DNA of 49,429 nt from Treponema sp. (GCA_017534445.1 JAFXWC010000009.1:1-49429); one strand, 5' to 3'; positions 15,842 to 25,430 are shown, counted from the first letter of the stretch. Numbers and translations are program-made. The notes: generated from the letters alone by a model not told the origin.

Positions 15842-16849
15842 CTATTCTTCACCGCGGAGGATTTTGCGCACAAGGATGCCGCTTTTGGAAAGGTCTTCTT
15901 CTTTCCAGCCGCCTTTTGCGTTGCGGTCTTTGTTCATCTTAAGAACACCGGAATCTTCGCCCTTGTTGTTTACAGACCAGTTTGCCCAAGAAATTTTCTT
16001 CTTTGCCATAAAGCGGGTCCATTCAAGGGTTTCCTTTTCAAAGACACCACCGTCGCCAGAAGCCTGGGTTGTTCCCCATTCGGTTACAAAAACAGGCAGC
16101 CCCTGCTTTAAAGCCTTTGAAACAACATCACGCCCATCTTGGCCGGTTGTTCCCGCATAGAAGTGGTAGGTATACATTATGTTCTTTTGCCCGGTGATGG
16201 GATTTTTTGCCGCGCTAAGAAGGTCACTGCTCCAGACTGGGGTTCCCACTATGATTATGTTGTCGCAGTACTTCCTGATTACCGGGATGACCTGTTCTGC
16301 AAAGGGCTTTATGTTGCCGTCCCAAGTAACATCATCGCCATTGGGTTCGTTGCATATTTCGTAGATGATGTTGGGGCAATCCGCATAAGTGCTTGCAATC
16401 ATATCAAAGAATTCCATGGCTTCGCCAACGTTAACAAGCGGATCCTTGTCCGAAAGAATGTGCCAGTCAACTATAACGTACATGCCAAGCTGCTTAGCCG
16501 CCTCAATTGAGTCCGTTACCCTGGAAACTATGTTGCGGTTGCTAAGGTAGCCGCCTCTTGTGTACATTGCAGCACGCCACAAGTCGCACTTCCAGTCGTC
16601 GCGCAACCACTTAATAATGTCGTAGTTTGCAAACTTTCCGTACCACTGCAAACCATGGGAACTCATGCCGCAAAGCTGAACCGCCTTGCCATTCTGGTCG
16701 CAAAGCTGGGTTCCCTGCACGCTAAGAGCCCCATAACGCTCCACGGAAGTCTTTCCGTCGTTAAGGATTTTTCTTTTGCCGCCGCCACAGGAAGCGAACA
16801 AAGTCATAAAAAGCATAAATGCTATCGTCTTAAAAAATATCTTCTTCAT
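15842..16849 (-). CDS. GH5 endo-glucanase lipoprotein
   Basis: The ATG at 16849 gives 335 residues starting with a lipoprotein signal (MKKIFFKTIAFMLFMTLFASC, lipid-modified Cys21). The domain is glycoside hydrolase family 5, most like subfamily 2 cellulases: GMSSHGLQWYG, VIVDWH, the acid/base Glu168 in ICNEPNG, MYTYHFYAG, and the nucleophile Glu257 in FVTEWGT, followed by WANWSVNNK. It probably cleaves beta-1,4-glucan at the cell surface. A TATAAT seven bases before the ATG suggests a nearly leaderless transcript. Family is firm; exact polysaccharide is inferred. Confidence 0.93.
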   Translation of the reverse strand: MKKIFFKTIAFMLFMTLFASCGGGKRKILNDGKTSVERYGALSVQGTQLCDQNGKAVQLCGMSSHGLQWYGKFANYDIIKWLRDDWKCDLWRAAMYTRGGYLSNRNIVSRVTDSIEAAKQLGMYVIVDWHILSDKDPLVNVGEAMEFFDMIASTYADCPNIIYEICNEPNGDDVTWDGNIKPFAEQVIPVIRKYCDNIIIVGTPVWSSDLLSAAKNPITGQKNIMYTYHFYAGTTGQDGRDVVSKALKQGLPVFVTEWGTTQASGDGGVFEKETLEWTRFMAKKKISWANWSVNNKGEDSGVLKMNKDRNAKGGWKEEDLSKSGILVRKILRGEE

Positions 16850-16922
16850 AGCCCCAATTATAGCACACACCTAAAAATACTACTAGAAAATTTCTTAAAA
16901 AAAGTATATAATCGTAAGCAAA

Positions 16923-18125
16923 ATGAACATTCAACAATTTATGCCGGTAGACATACATGATTTCACTCAGCTACGAAACAAAAATTTAATTTTTGCGGAC
17001 AAATCGGAATGCATTTTTAACCTTGCAAGGCAGGAGCAGTTTGTTTTTCTGGCCCGTCCACCCATGTTCGGCAAATCGCTGCTGGTTTCTTTTTTGAAGA
17101 ACTATTTTGAGGGCCGCAGGGAGTTGTTCCTGGGACTAAAAATTGCCTGCCTTGAAGACGCGGCAAAAAATCCCTGGACGGTATACCCGGTCCTTTCCTT
17201 TAACTTTACAAAATTCCGCAACCTGGCGGAAAACAGCGGCACTGGGCCCGAAGCAAAAAGCACGGCAAAACCAGCCCTTAGCGCAAAAGACGAATTCCTT
17301 AGCCAGCTAAGGGAACAAGGCGAAAAGCTAAACTTTAAGGTGGAATCAGAAGACCCTTCCCTTGCCTTAACATCCGCGCTAAAGCAAATGTGCTCCGAAT
17401 CCCAAAAACCGGCGGTTATCCTTTTTGACGATTTTTTAGCCCCGGCATTTTCATCCCCGGAAGCAGCAAGCCCGGCTTTTTCAGAACAAAACAAGGACAA
17501 CATTGACTTCCTAAAGACAATAACCCTTACCGTAAAATCAGCAGGGTCAAACCTCCGCTTTGCATTCTTTACGGACAGCGCAAACCTTTCCTACACGGAA
17601 TCCTTTGTTTACAAAGACATAAGCCTTTCGCCCATGTACAAGGATATATGCGGCTTTACCCACGCAGATTTAACCCGCTACTTTGCCCACGAAATTGCCA
17701 TGCTTGCCGCAACAACGGCTGTGGCACCGCAAACCGTGCTCAACCATCTTTTAAACAACTACGGCGGCTACAAATTCTCGCCCGCATCAAAAACCACGCT
17801 TTACAACCCCTACGACCTTATAAGGCTTTTTGGCGAATACAAATGGAACCACTTCTGGGTAAGCTCCATCCACAAAAGGACGGCAAAACCCTTCATTGTT
17901 ACGGACAACATTTCCCTGATTAAAAAAATTCCGATGATGGAATTCAGCAGAAAGGACTTTCTCTCTTTCCGCGCAGGAAAAACAAACCTTCTGCCTTTCT
18001 TGTATTCAACAGGAATCATTTCCATAAAAGAATACAATGCCGCATCTGAAAAATTCAGGCTTGACTTTCCAAACCAGGAGACACGCGACTTTTTTACGCG
18101 CATTGTTTTTTCGGCAAATAAATGA
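16923..18125 (+). CDS. AAA-ATPase-like protein (PF09820 type) without the C-terminal nuclease-like domain
   Basis: A 400-residue member of the AAA-ATPase-like family common in gut bacteria. The hallmark opening is seen (DFTQLRNKNLIFADKSECIF, then FLARPPMFGKSLLVSFLKNY, where FGKS is the Walker A remnant) and a Walker B-like VILFDDFLAP near residue 165. Relatives are usually 500-600 residues and end in a PD-(D/E)XK-like domain (PF08011); this one stops at FPNQETRDFFTRIVFSANK, where that domain would begin. Its stop overlaps the histidine kinase start as ATGA, so it is translationally coupled to the two-component system, an unusual partner. Function unknown. Confidence 0.8.
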   Translation: MNIQQFMPVDIHDFTQLRNKNLIFADKSECIFNLARQEQFVFLARPPMFGKSLLVSFLKNYFEGRRELFLGLKIACLEDAAKNPWTVYPVLSFNFTKFRNLAENSGTGPEAKSTAKPALSAKDEFLSQLREQGEKLNFKVESEDPSLALTSALKQMCSESQKPAVILFDDFLAPAFSSPEAASPAFSEQNKDNIDFLKTITLTVKSAGSNLRFAFFTDSANLSYTESFVYKDISLSPMYKDICGFTHADLTRYFAHEIAMLAATTAVAPQTVLNHLLNNYGGYKFSPASKTTLYNPYDLIRLFGEYKWNHFWVSSIHKRTAKPFIVTDNISLIKKIPMMEFSRKDFLSFRAGKTNLLPFLYSTGIISIKEYNAASEKFRLDFPNQETRDFFTRIVFSANK

Positions 18126-19930
18126 AGATAAAAAATCCGGGCAAGAAGTTTTCATTCAACAACCTCAACGTCAAGCGAAAAATGCTTGCCCTCTACTTCT
18201 TCGCTTTCATCCTGCCGCTGGTAACAATAACAATCATCCTTACAAAATGGATCAACAAGACAATCACGGAGCGTCAGTTTGCCCTTGCAAAGACATCCCT
18301 CGAACAGACATCAAGCCTGCTTACTTCAATACTGAACAACTGTGAGCAGCTGGGCGACACCCTCTTTTCCACCCGGGCAGTACAAAAGGCCCTTGAATAT
18401 CAGTTTACTTCAGAGCAGGAAGTCTACAAGTACTATTCAAGCCTTTCCTTTCTGCCGGACTTTTCACGCTCCAACCCGGACGTTCTGAATTTCATCTACT
18501 ACACGGAAAACCAGACTATAATCGAAAATGCATATTTTACCCGGGCCACGGACGAAATCAAAAGCAAGAACTGGTACAAGGCAGCGGTAAATTCATCGGG
18601 AAGGCCTATCTGGGTAATAAAAAATTCAGAGACGCTTGATTCGCAGACCCTGGCCCTTGTAAGGGCACTCTTTAACAGGACAACAGGAACCCTTTCCGGG
18701 GTGCTTGCCCTTCACTTGGACAACCGTAAAATAGAACAGCTAATTAACGCCCACAAGGACCAGACAATCGTACTTGTGGACGGCAAGGTAGCCTTTTCTT
18801 CAAGGCCCTTCGCATTCAGGGAAAAACTTTCGCTAAGCACTGGCCTTAACATAGGGGAATTTAAGTCAGAGCAAATTCTTTGGGGCAAGGACCGCTCACT
18901 TACAATGCTCTACGGACTTTACCACGAGTACGGAAATTCCATAACCCTTGCGCAGATAATTCCCCACAAGGATCTGGAATCCGCCACAAATTTCGTCGTG
19001 CTCCTTTGCGTACTGCTTATGGCGGGCGGTTCCATACTCTCCCTTTCCCTTCTGCAAATATTCTCCAACTATATGACAAAGCGCGTAAGCTACCTGCAGA
19101 TGCAAATCAACAGGGTCGTACAGAACAACTTTGAGCTGGGCCCCCGTCTTTCCGGTTCGGATGAATTTGCAGAAATCTACGACGCACTAATGACAACCTC
19201 CAACAACATCAAAACCCTTATAGATGAGGTTTACCGCCACAAAATCCAAAGGGAACAGCTTTTGGCAAGGCAGAACGACATCCGCTTTAAGATGCTGTCC
19301 AACCAGATAAACCCCCACTTCCTCTTTAACTCTTTGGAAACAATACGAATGCAGGCCATAGAAGACGACAACAAAGAAGTTGCAAAGACAATCAAGCTGC
19401 TTGCAAAAATCCTTAGGCACAACCTTTCCGTTTCCAACAACCCGGTTTCGCTAAAGGCAGAAATTGAGGCGGTGGACAACTATCTTGCCATACAGCACCT
19501 GCGCTTTGCAGACAGGGTAAAATACAGCATAGACATCCGCACTAACATAACGGATGCAGTAATCCTTCCGCTGCTCATACAGCCACTTGTGGAAAATTCC
19601 TTCTCCCACGGGCTTCAGGACAGAAAAATCGGCGGCCTGATTGAAATTACAATAGACACCTGCAACAATGGTTCGGTCTTCCAAATCTCAATCAAGGACA
19701 ACGGCTGCGGCATAACAAAAGACGAGCTTGCAAAACTAAAGGCAAGGCTTGCCACTGGAACTGTAGAAAACTTCAGCTCGTCAATCGGAATGGTAAACGT
19801 AAACCAAAGAATAAAACTGTTCTACGGACAGGACTACGGCTTGGAAATAGAAAGCGAAATTGAAAAGGGAACCTTGGTTACCATAAAAGTTCCTGCTGAA
19901 TTCAATTCTGACGGAGGCAAAAATGTCTGA
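18122..19930 (+). CDS. YesM-type sensor histidine kinase
   Basis: A 602-residue membrane sensor kinase of the LytS/YesM class. TM1 is at about 22-41, a large extracytoplasmic sensor (Cache-like) follows, TM2 at about 283-309, then HAMP, the H-box with His399 in NQINPHFLFNSLETIRMQ, and the ATPase with N-box PLVENSFSHGL and G1 DNGCGI. This class usually senses extracellular oligosaccharides or their binding proteins and phosphorylates a YesN-type AraC response regulator, which is the next gene and overlaps it by eight bases. Confidence 0.93.
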   Translation: MKIKNPGKKFSFNNLNVKRKMLALYFFAFILPLVTITIILTKWINKTITERQFALAKTSLEQTSSLLTSILNNCEQLGDTLFSTRAVQKALEYQFTSEQEVYKYYSSLSFLPDFSRSNPDVLNFIYYTENQTIIENAYFTRATDEIKSKNWYKAAVNSSGRPIWVIKNSETLDSQTLALVRALFNRTTGTLSGVLALHLDNRKIEQLINAHKDQTIVLVDGKVAFSSRPFAFREKLSLSTGLNIGEFKSEQILWGKDRSLTMLYGLYHEYGNSITLAQIIPHKDLESATNFVVLLCVLLMAGGSILSLSLLQIFSNYMTKRVSYLQMQINRVVQNNFELGPRLSGSDEFAEIYDALMTTSNNIKTLIDEVYRHKIQREQLLARQNDIRFKMLSNQINPHFLFNSLETIRMQAIEDDNKEVAKTIKLLAKILRHNLSVSNNPVSLKAEIEAVDNYLAIQHLRFADRVKYSIDIRTNITDAVILPLLIQPLVENSFSHGLQDRKIGGLIEITIDTCNNGSVFQISIKDNGCGITKDELAKLKARLATGTVENFSSSIGMVNVNQRIKLFYGQDYGLEIESEIEKGTLVTIKVPAEFNSDGGKNV

Positions 19931-21482
19931 ACGGCTAATAAAAGTCCTTATTGTTGATGATGAAGCTATTGTCCGCAACGGACTAAAAAAAATAATCAAC
20001 TGGGAAAAAATCGGTTGCACAATCTGCGGCGAGGCCTCCAACGGAAAAGAAGCTCTGGACAAGATAAACGAACTCTTTCCATCCATAGTGCTTCTGGACG
20101 TAACCATGCCGGTAATGAGCGGAATAGAAGTCCTTGCAGAAGTGCACAACAACCCCAAGAACTACCCCGGCAACCCACAGTTCATAATCCTTTCAGGCTA
20201 CAGCGACTTTGACTATGCCCACAAGGCAATCAACTACGGAGCAAAAGGCTACCTGGTAAAGCCTGTAGACGAAGACATACTGGAAGAAAAAATAATCGCA
20301 CTTGCAAACGAAGTCCGCCTTGAATCAGAAACAAACACCCTGCGCACAAAATCCAACAAGGAAAACCTTGCAAAGAAATTCTCACAGATGTTCCTCTTTG
20401 GCGCAGTGGACGACGCCTTTAACCCGGAAGAAGACTCCAACGACACCTTCCGTGTGGCCTTTATATCTCCGGTACTCTGCGGCTGCGAAGGCCAGCTACA
20501 GTCTTTAAAGTTTGCAATAGAACACTCCTTCAAGTTCTGCAAATTCATCTACTTTTCCATGGAAGCAGAAATGATTCTTGTCCTAAAGAACGAGGAAGAT
20601 TTTTCTGTTGAGCACAACTTTAATGCCCTTTGCAAAGCCCTGCAAAAGAAAGGCTCCATCGCCGCAATAGGAAAATCCGGCAAGGGACTGCAGGGTGCAC
20701 TGGACAGCTACAACCAGGCAAGAAAGCTTTATTCAAGGCTCTTCTTCTTTGAAAACACCCCATTCATTACAGAAGAAAATATAGACTCATCCTTAATGGC
20801 CCCGCAAAAAAATGCCCCAAAAGAAGACGTAAATTTATTCAACTGTATATGCGACCTTGTAAAATACATAGAGATTTACGACCTTGAAAACATAAGCCGC
20901 ATAATCAAGGAACAGAGGGAAATTCTAAAAACAAGCATGAAGACCGCAGACGAAGTAAAAAAAATCTGCATGGCCTTTATTGTGGAACTAAGCAACGAAA
21001 TAAGAAAGAAGCATCCGGAAAAGGAACTAACCGCAGTTTCCGCAATGGACCTTGTGAACCTAATCTATTCGCAAAACTACTTTGACGAAATGATACGCAT
21101 CGTAAGCGACTACACCAACGGACTTGCAGAAGCCTTTACATCAAATTCGTCAAATTCCACAATACTCAAGGTAATCCAATACGTTAAGAGCAACTACAAT
21201 TCCGACCTAAAACTGGAAATGCTTGGAAACCTCTTCAACTGCAACAGCGCCTACCTTGGAAAAAAATTCCGCGAATACACAGGCGTTCCCTTCAACACCT
21301 ACATGGACATAATCCGCATAGAAAAAGCAAAGAACATGATTGCCACCACCGACCTAAAGATTTACGAAATCTCAAAACTCGTGGGCTACAGCAACACGGA
21401 CTACTTCTACCTAAAATTCAAAAAGCACACCAACATGACCCCAAAGGAATTCAAAGCGTCCCAGGCAAAGACCCAGGGTTAG
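19923..21482 (+). CDS. YesN-type response regulator with AraC DNA-binding domain
   Basis: A 519-residue regulator. The receiver domain spans 1 to about 125, with acidic pocket Asp12/Asp13, phospho-acceptor Asp59 in LLDVTMPVMSG and the Lys of YLVKPVDED. A helical linker region of about 280 residues follows, and the AraC double helix-turn-helix occupies about 415-515 (LKLEMLGNLFNCNSAYLGKK and EISKLVGYSNTDYFYLKFKK). With the upstream kinase it forms a pair that most likely controls glycan genes. The facing GH95-like gene and the nearby GH5 gene are candidate targets. Confidence 0.94.
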   Translation: MSERLIKVLIVDDEAIVRNGLKKIINWEKIGCTICGEASNGKEALDKINELFPSIVLLDVTMPVMSGIEVLAEVHNNPKNYPGNPQFIILSGYSDFDYAHKAINYGAKGYLVKPVDEDILEEKIIALANEVRLESETNTLRTKSNKENLAKKFSQMFLFGAVDDAFNPEEDSNDTFRVAFISPVLCGCEGQLQSLKFAIEHSFKFCKFIYFSMEAEMILVLKNEEDFSVEHNFNALCKALQKKGSIAAIGKSGKGLQGALDSYNQARKLYSRLFFFENTPFITEENIDSSLMAPQKNAPKEDVNLFNCICDLVKYIEIYDLENISRIIKEQREILKTSMKTADEVKKICMAFIVELSNEIRKKHPEKELTAVSAMDLVNLIYSQNYFDEMIRIVSDYTNGLAEAFTSNSSNSTILKVIQYVKSNYNSDLKLEMLGNLFNCNSAYLGKKFREYTGVPFNTYMDIIRIEKAKNMIATTDLKIYEISKLVGYSNTDYFYLKFKKHTNMTPKEFKASQAKTQG

Positions 21483-21485
21483 CAT

Positions 21486-21575
21486 AAGGAGGGGGAAGTC
21501 TCCCCCTGCGCCCGCACTTCGTTGCGTGCTACCCCCTCTGCGGGCTCAAACGCCGCCCGCAACGCCTGCTACAAT
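21486..21575. repeat. GC-rich intergenic repeat, family 2 copy 1
   Basis: Blocks GGGGGAAGTCTCCCCC (a tight hairpin), CTACCCCCTCTGCGGG and CAACGCCTGCT also occur, inverted, at 44228-44425. The hairpin directly after the yesN stop may double as a terminator, although no T run follows. The rest of the 21483-21701 gap shows no gene. Confidence 0.65.
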
Positions 21576-21701
21576 TTGTTTTCATTACCATATAGTTTTT
21601 ACATTATACAATGGAATCTTAGAATCTGTTGTTAATCACATATACTCCGCAAATTCTTCAAGTGGCTCATCAAAATCTGGAGACATTTTGCATAGTAATC
21701 T

Positions 21702-23720
21702 TCAAATGGTCGTGGGAAGAACGTTCAGTATGTCCAAAGAATTTTCGCTGAAGGCTGCTTCGTAAGACTTGCCCTTGTATGTAACACACACGCTTTCCGC
21801 ATGACGGCTTCCGGGAACAGCCTGCAAATCAGCAGCCTTAAGGTTTCCGTCCTTCCATTCAATGTTAAGCACCAGGTTGCCCTTTATTCTTAGGCCCTGC
21901 AAGCGTCCGCTTTTCCACGGCAAAGCAAGGGATGGCAGCAGTTCTATCCGCACAGTTCCATCTTTAAAGTCGCTCTGCACAAGACCTGCATTCATTTCGC
22001 AAAGGCTCTTTCCCGCAAAAAATACAGGTGAAAATCCATCCGCAAAAATCTCTACTGAATCTTTTGACTTCTTCTGTTTTACAGAAGCTCCTTTTTCTTC
22101 ATTAATGGATGATGAAAGCCTTTCAAATTCGCTCTTCCACTTTGAAAGCTCGGAAGCCTTTTCGTTCACCTTCAAATATTTTGCGCAAGTAACCGCACAG
22201 TCAAAGAGTTTTGCAATAAGATTTTTTTCCTCTTCAGAAAGAACAAATTCCCTGCCCAAGAAATCTTCAAAAAAGTCACAGGCAGATTTTATCACATAGA
22301 AATTTTTCCTAAGGAATTTTGAATCCATTGTGCGCTCGTAGCAGTCCTTTATAAAAAGCGCAATCTTTATTCCGCCAAGAGGCACTATGCTTTCTTTGCC
22401 AAAGCCGGAACAGGGCGCGCTGTCTCCCCACAAGTCCGTGCTGTCAAAAGCGGCAAAACCTTCCATGCCAAACATTACGCGGGCGGTCTTTTTTCCATTC
22501 TTGTAAATTCTTTTTATCAAGGCGGATGGAAGTTCCTGCCCCATTGCAAAGTTCAAGAAATCAAGGGAAACACCTGCCCTTCCCTGTTCAGAATCAAAGC
22601 TGTTGTTCCAAAGTCCCCAGTAGCCCGCAGCCGGAACCTCATTCTTTTTTAAGGAAGAAACATAGAGGTAGCGGCACCAGTTCCAATAGAGCTCATTTGC
22701 CAGCGGTGTCTTTTCCATACTTTTTGACAAAATATCTTCTATAAATATGGGGTTTGCATCATTTTCATTCTTGGGAGAAAGCTCAAGTTTTTCCTGATTG
22801 TAAAGCTCTGAAAATTCAGAAACGTGTTCTTTATAGGAATCTGAATATTCGCAGGATGATGCAAAGCACAACTTTTTCAGGGCATAATCTGATGACCAAG
22901 TTGCAAGCGAATTCTGGGAAGAATGCACGTTGCCCTTTTTCATGTTGTAGCTGCCCTTACGCCAGGCAGACTGAACGTCTATGTAAATTACAACTTCATC
23001 GGCAGAATCCACAATAAGACTTGAGCCAGAAGTTTTTACCCTTCCGCCAGAACAAACTGCAGTTGCCATAAGGGTAAAGGGAATTCCGTGCGTGTCCTGA
23101 AGGGCAATAGTATCATCGGCAAGGGCAAGGGCTTTGGTGGTAAAGTTTCCACGGTCAAATCTGGCCCTAAGGTGGATGCTCTTTGGAGTGGAAGCCCCAA
23201 TGTGAATTATAACCACGTCCTGGGTCTGGCTTACAAAGACATCGCGGTAGTATTCAATACTGCTGCCCCTTCTTCCGCCGCTAAAAATTGCTGTGCTTGG
23301 CAGGGGGCTTTCCGAAGTAAAGGTTGTGTTTGCAACTCCGGTCTCAAAATCCAGGGAACGCTTGTAGCCGGAGCATTCGCTGTAGGGGACTGCACCTTCT
23401 GCAAGGAAAAAATCTATGTGGAACTCTCCTGCAGTCTGGTACATGGCATGGTTCTTTACCACAGGATTAAAACATGTGTGCAGCAAATCTTGAACTTCCG
23501 CATTACGTCCCTCTTTTACAAAGGCATTTATTTTTGAAAGGGACTTTCGGCAGCTGGGATTGTTGCGGTCTATAAAGGGAGACGACCAAACAGACTCTTC
23601 ATTAAGCTGAATTACTTCGTGCGCGGGATTTCCCCAGACCATTGCTCCAAGCCTTCCGTTTCCTACAGGAAAAGCCTGGTCCCAATTCTGTGCGGGAGAT
23701 TTACTGCAGATTGTTTTCAT
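21702..23720 (-). CDS. GH95-like protein with degenerate, shortened catalytic domain
   Basis: A 672-residue protein. The N-terminus is clearly glycoside hydrolase family 95 (alpha-L-fucosidase/galactosidase): AFPVGNGRLGAMVWGNPAHE and IQLNEESVWSSP. The C-terminal family domain is also present (QSDFKDGTVRIELLPSLALP, GLRIKGNLVLNIEWKDG). In between, the (alpha/alpha)6 barrel is shortened. The asparagine-rich N-I-N-x-x-M-N-Y-W motif is replaced by AGVSLDFLNFAMGQEL, and no counterpart of the S-P-E-N acid motif or H-x-S-H-L-Y-G motif is visible. No signal peptide is seen. It may bind rather than cleave. Start preceded by GAGG. Confidence 0.8.
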   Translation of the reverse strand: MKTICSKSPAQNWDQAFPVGNGRLGAMVWGNPAHEVIQLNEESVWSSPFIDRNNPSCRKSLSKINAFVKEGRNAEVQDLLHTCFNPVVKNHAMYQTAGEFHIDFFLAEGAVPYSECSGYKRSLDFETGVANTTFTSESPLPSTAIFSGGRRGSSIEYYRDVFVSQTQDVVIIHIGASTPKSIHLRARFDRGNFTTKALALADDTIALQDTHGIPFTLMATAVCSGGRVKTSGSSLIVDSADEVVIYIDVQSAWRKGSYNMKKGNVHSSQNSLATWSSDYALKKLCFASSCEYSDSYKEHVSEFSELYNQEKLELSPKNENDANPIFIEDILSKSMEKTPLANELYWNWCRYLYVSSLKKNEVPAAGYWGLWNNSFDSEQGRAGVSLDFLNFAMGQELPSALIKRIYKNGKKTARVMFGMEGFAAFDSTDLWGDSAPCSGFGKESIVPLGGIKIALFIKDCYERTMDSKFLRKNFYVIKSACDFFEDFLGREFVLSEEEKNLIAKLFDCAVTCAKYLKVNEKASELSKWKSEFERLSSSINEEKGASVKQKKSKDSVEIFADGFSPVFFAGKSLCEMNAGLVQSDFKDGTVRIELLPSLALPWKSGRLQGLRIKGNLVLNIEWKDGNLKAADLQAVPGSRHAESVCVTYKGKSYEAAFSENSLDILNVLPTTI

Positions 23721-23786
23721 TGATATCCTCTGGAACGTTTTCTGTATTTGAATTCATTCTATCATAAAAACAAAAATATTCCCACT

Positions 23787-23825
23787 AAAAAAAATGCCGG
23801 CACGCCCACCCATGACCGCACCGGC
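23787..23825 (-). terminator. Rho-independent terminator for the ychJ-rlmB transcript
   Basis: On the minus strand GCCGGTGCG pairs with CGTGCCGGC through two G-U wobbles, followed by about eight T (interrupted once near the stem). It lies 120 bases past the rlmB stop and upstream of the GH95-like gene. The rest of 23721-23945 is AT-rich and shows no gene. Confidence 0.6.
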
Positions 23826-23945
23826 TAAAGATAAATATTTGATAAGGAGATTATTTAGTTTAGCATATATAAATGCATTTGTGAATATAATTCAGATACA
23901 AAAATCTAAAAACTTTAGCAAAATCGATATAATTTTTTGTAATAT

Positions 23946-24716
23946 TTAGGAAATAGACTGGCGGTAGCGCTCATAAAGCAGAACCCCCGCCGCTACAGAA
24001 ACATTCAGGCTGTCTATTTTGCCGCAAGTTGGTATGGAAACAACGGAGTCGCACTGCTCTCCCAAGAGCCGGCTTATTCCATTGCCCTCGCTGCCCATAA
24101 CAAAGCAGGTTCTTTTTGCAAAGGATATGTCCTGCAAGGTCTGTCCGCCAGCATCAGCCCCGTAAATCCAAAAGCCGGCTTCTTTTAGCTGTTCCGTAGC
24201 CCTTACCAGGTTGGAAACAACGGCCGTGTTTACCCATGCGCTTGCACCCGCGCTTGAACGTGCCACAATCTCGTTGTTCTGAACGTCATTCATTCCCCTG
24301 CGCTCGGGAAGAATCAGAAGGGAAGCTCCAAACTGGTCGCAGGAACGCAGTATTGCTCCAACATTGTGGGGGTCTGTTACGCTGTCAAGAATTACGACGG
24401 TTGCAGACTCTGGAACAGAAGAAAGCCACTGGTCAAGCTGAACCAAATTGCTAGCCTTGGCCTTTTCGCCCTGAACGCTAAGCACAATGCCGCGGTGATC
24501 CTGGGCCAATTGAGGAAGGCTTTGAACCATTGCGTCAAGTTCATCTTCCGAAACCTGACTGCATGGAATTTGAGCTTCCTTTGCCAGCGAGAGGATTTTC
24601 TTAATTCTTGGACCGGCCTTGCTGTAGAAAAGGGAGGGCTGGCCACCGCTCTTTTCCTGGGCATAGCGGCGAACCCTTTCTTCTACGGCATGAAAGCCTG
24701 TGTATATGTTAGACAT
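23946..24716 (-). CDS. rlmB: 23S rRNA 2'-O-methyltransferase RlmB (TrmH/SpoU family)
   Basis: A 256-residue SPOUT methyltransferase. The N-terminal substrate-binding domain starts NIYTGFHAVEERVRRY. The knotted catalytic part has motif 1 DPHNVGAILRSCDQFGA, motif 2 CFVMGSEGNGIS and motif 3 IPTCGKIDSLNVSVAAGVLL, with the conserved Asn, Arg, Glu and Ser-Leu-Asn. Length and motifs fit RlmB, which methylates G2251 in E. coli 23S rRNA. It lies downstream of the ychJ-type gene on the same strand. Confidence 0.9.
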   Translation of the reverse strand: MSNIYTGFHAVEERVRRYAQEKSGGQPSLFYSKAGPRIKKILSLAKEAQIPCSQVSEDELDAMVQSLPQLAQDHRGIVLSVQGEKAKASNLVQLDQWLSSVPESATVVILDSVTDPHNVGAILRSCDQFGASLLILPERRGMNDVQNNEIVARSSAGASAWVNTAVVSNLVRATEQLKEAGFWIYGADAGGQTLQDISFAKRTCFVMGSEGNGISRLLGEQCDSVVSIPTCGKIDSLNVSVAAGVLLYERYRQSIS

Positions 24717-24811
24717 TAGTTTTTACAAAATTGTTGCTTAAGCGTTCTTACCGCCTTTGGGAGTTGCTCCCAGAGGTCGCAACATTTTACAAAATTGTTG
24801 CTCCAAAAATG

Positions 24812-25339
24812 CTACGCATTTTTTCCGCAACAATTTTTAAACTTCTTTCCGCTACCGCAGGGGCAGGGTTCGTTTCTTCCTATTTTGCGGCCTTCGCGGA
24901 CTACTGTTGTTGGGCGGAGGAGGCCTTCACTGTAGAGCCATTTGCCGTCTATCTTTCTAAAGCCTGCAACTTCGTGATGAACGTCGCGGATACCCTTCTG
25001 TGTATAGATGGCTTCAAATTCTACTACGCCTTCTGTATCATCCGCACCGCCTTTTTCTGTGCGGAGAATCTTAAGACCGTGCCAGGTGCTCTTGTTGCTC
25101 CAGTCTTCCGTAGCCTTGCGGTCTATCTCCGCAATCTTTTCACCGCGCTCAACCGTATTAACAATAAAGTCAATGTTATGCACAACGTATGCTGAATAGC
25201 GGGCCCTCATCAAGTCTTCTGCAGTAGCCGCTTCTTTTGTACCGTTAAGGATACCTTCACAACACTCTGAATATTTCTTTCCGCTGCAGCATGGGCAGGG
25301 ATCAGATGATTTTACTTCTTTTACTTCTGTTTCACTCAT
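24812..25339 (-). CDS. ychJ: YchJ-family protein with N- and C-terminal SEC-C zinc motifs
   Basis: The ATG at 25339 (MSETEVKEV) gives 175 residues. The first SEC-C motif is [15 protein letters not shown] and the second, at the C-terminus, is [16 protein letters not shown]; between them is the YchJ-type NTF2-like domain ([18 protein letters not shown]). Function of the family is unknown; SEC-C motifs bind zinc and resemble that of SecA. A promoter TTGAAT, 17 bases, TAAAAT lies eight bases before the ATG with no ribosome-binding site, so the mRNA leader is nearly absent. Probably transcribed with rlmB, 95 bases downstream. Confidence 0.88.
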   Translation of the reverse strand: MSETEVKEVKSSDPCPCCSGKKYSECCEGILNGTKEAATAEDLMRARYSAYVVHNIDFIVNTVERGEKIAEIDRKATEDWSNKSTWHGLKILRTEKGGADDTEGVVEFEAIYTQKGIRDVHHEVAGFRKIDGKWLYSEGLLRPTTVVREGRKIGRNEPCPCGSGKKFKNCCGKNA

Positions 25340-25430
25340 AATGTGGCATTTTAGCAAATCAAGCAATAAAATTCAATCAGACGGATTAAAAAGTCTTAGA
25401 AATAAGTTTTTATCTCTTCCCCAAACAAAT

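Noticed and set aside
16923..18125. Frameshifted longer AAA-ATPase/nuclease gene
   Set aside because: The stop overlaps the kinase start as ATGA and no remnant of the nuclease-like domain is visible in any frame downstream.
21488..21505. Confident rho-independent terminator after yesN
   Set aside because: The GGGGGA/TCCCCC stem is strong, but no T run follows and the sequence belongs to repeat family 2; it is listed only as repeat.
22526..23537. Several plus-strand frames opposite the GH95-like gene
   Set aside because: All are antisense to a frame with clear family motifs and none has a supported start signal.
24731..25195. Plus-strand open frame of about 150 codons opposite ychJ
   Set aside because: It lies antisense to a clear YchJ-family gene with two SEC-C motifs and its translation matches nothing; it is a shadow of the real gene.
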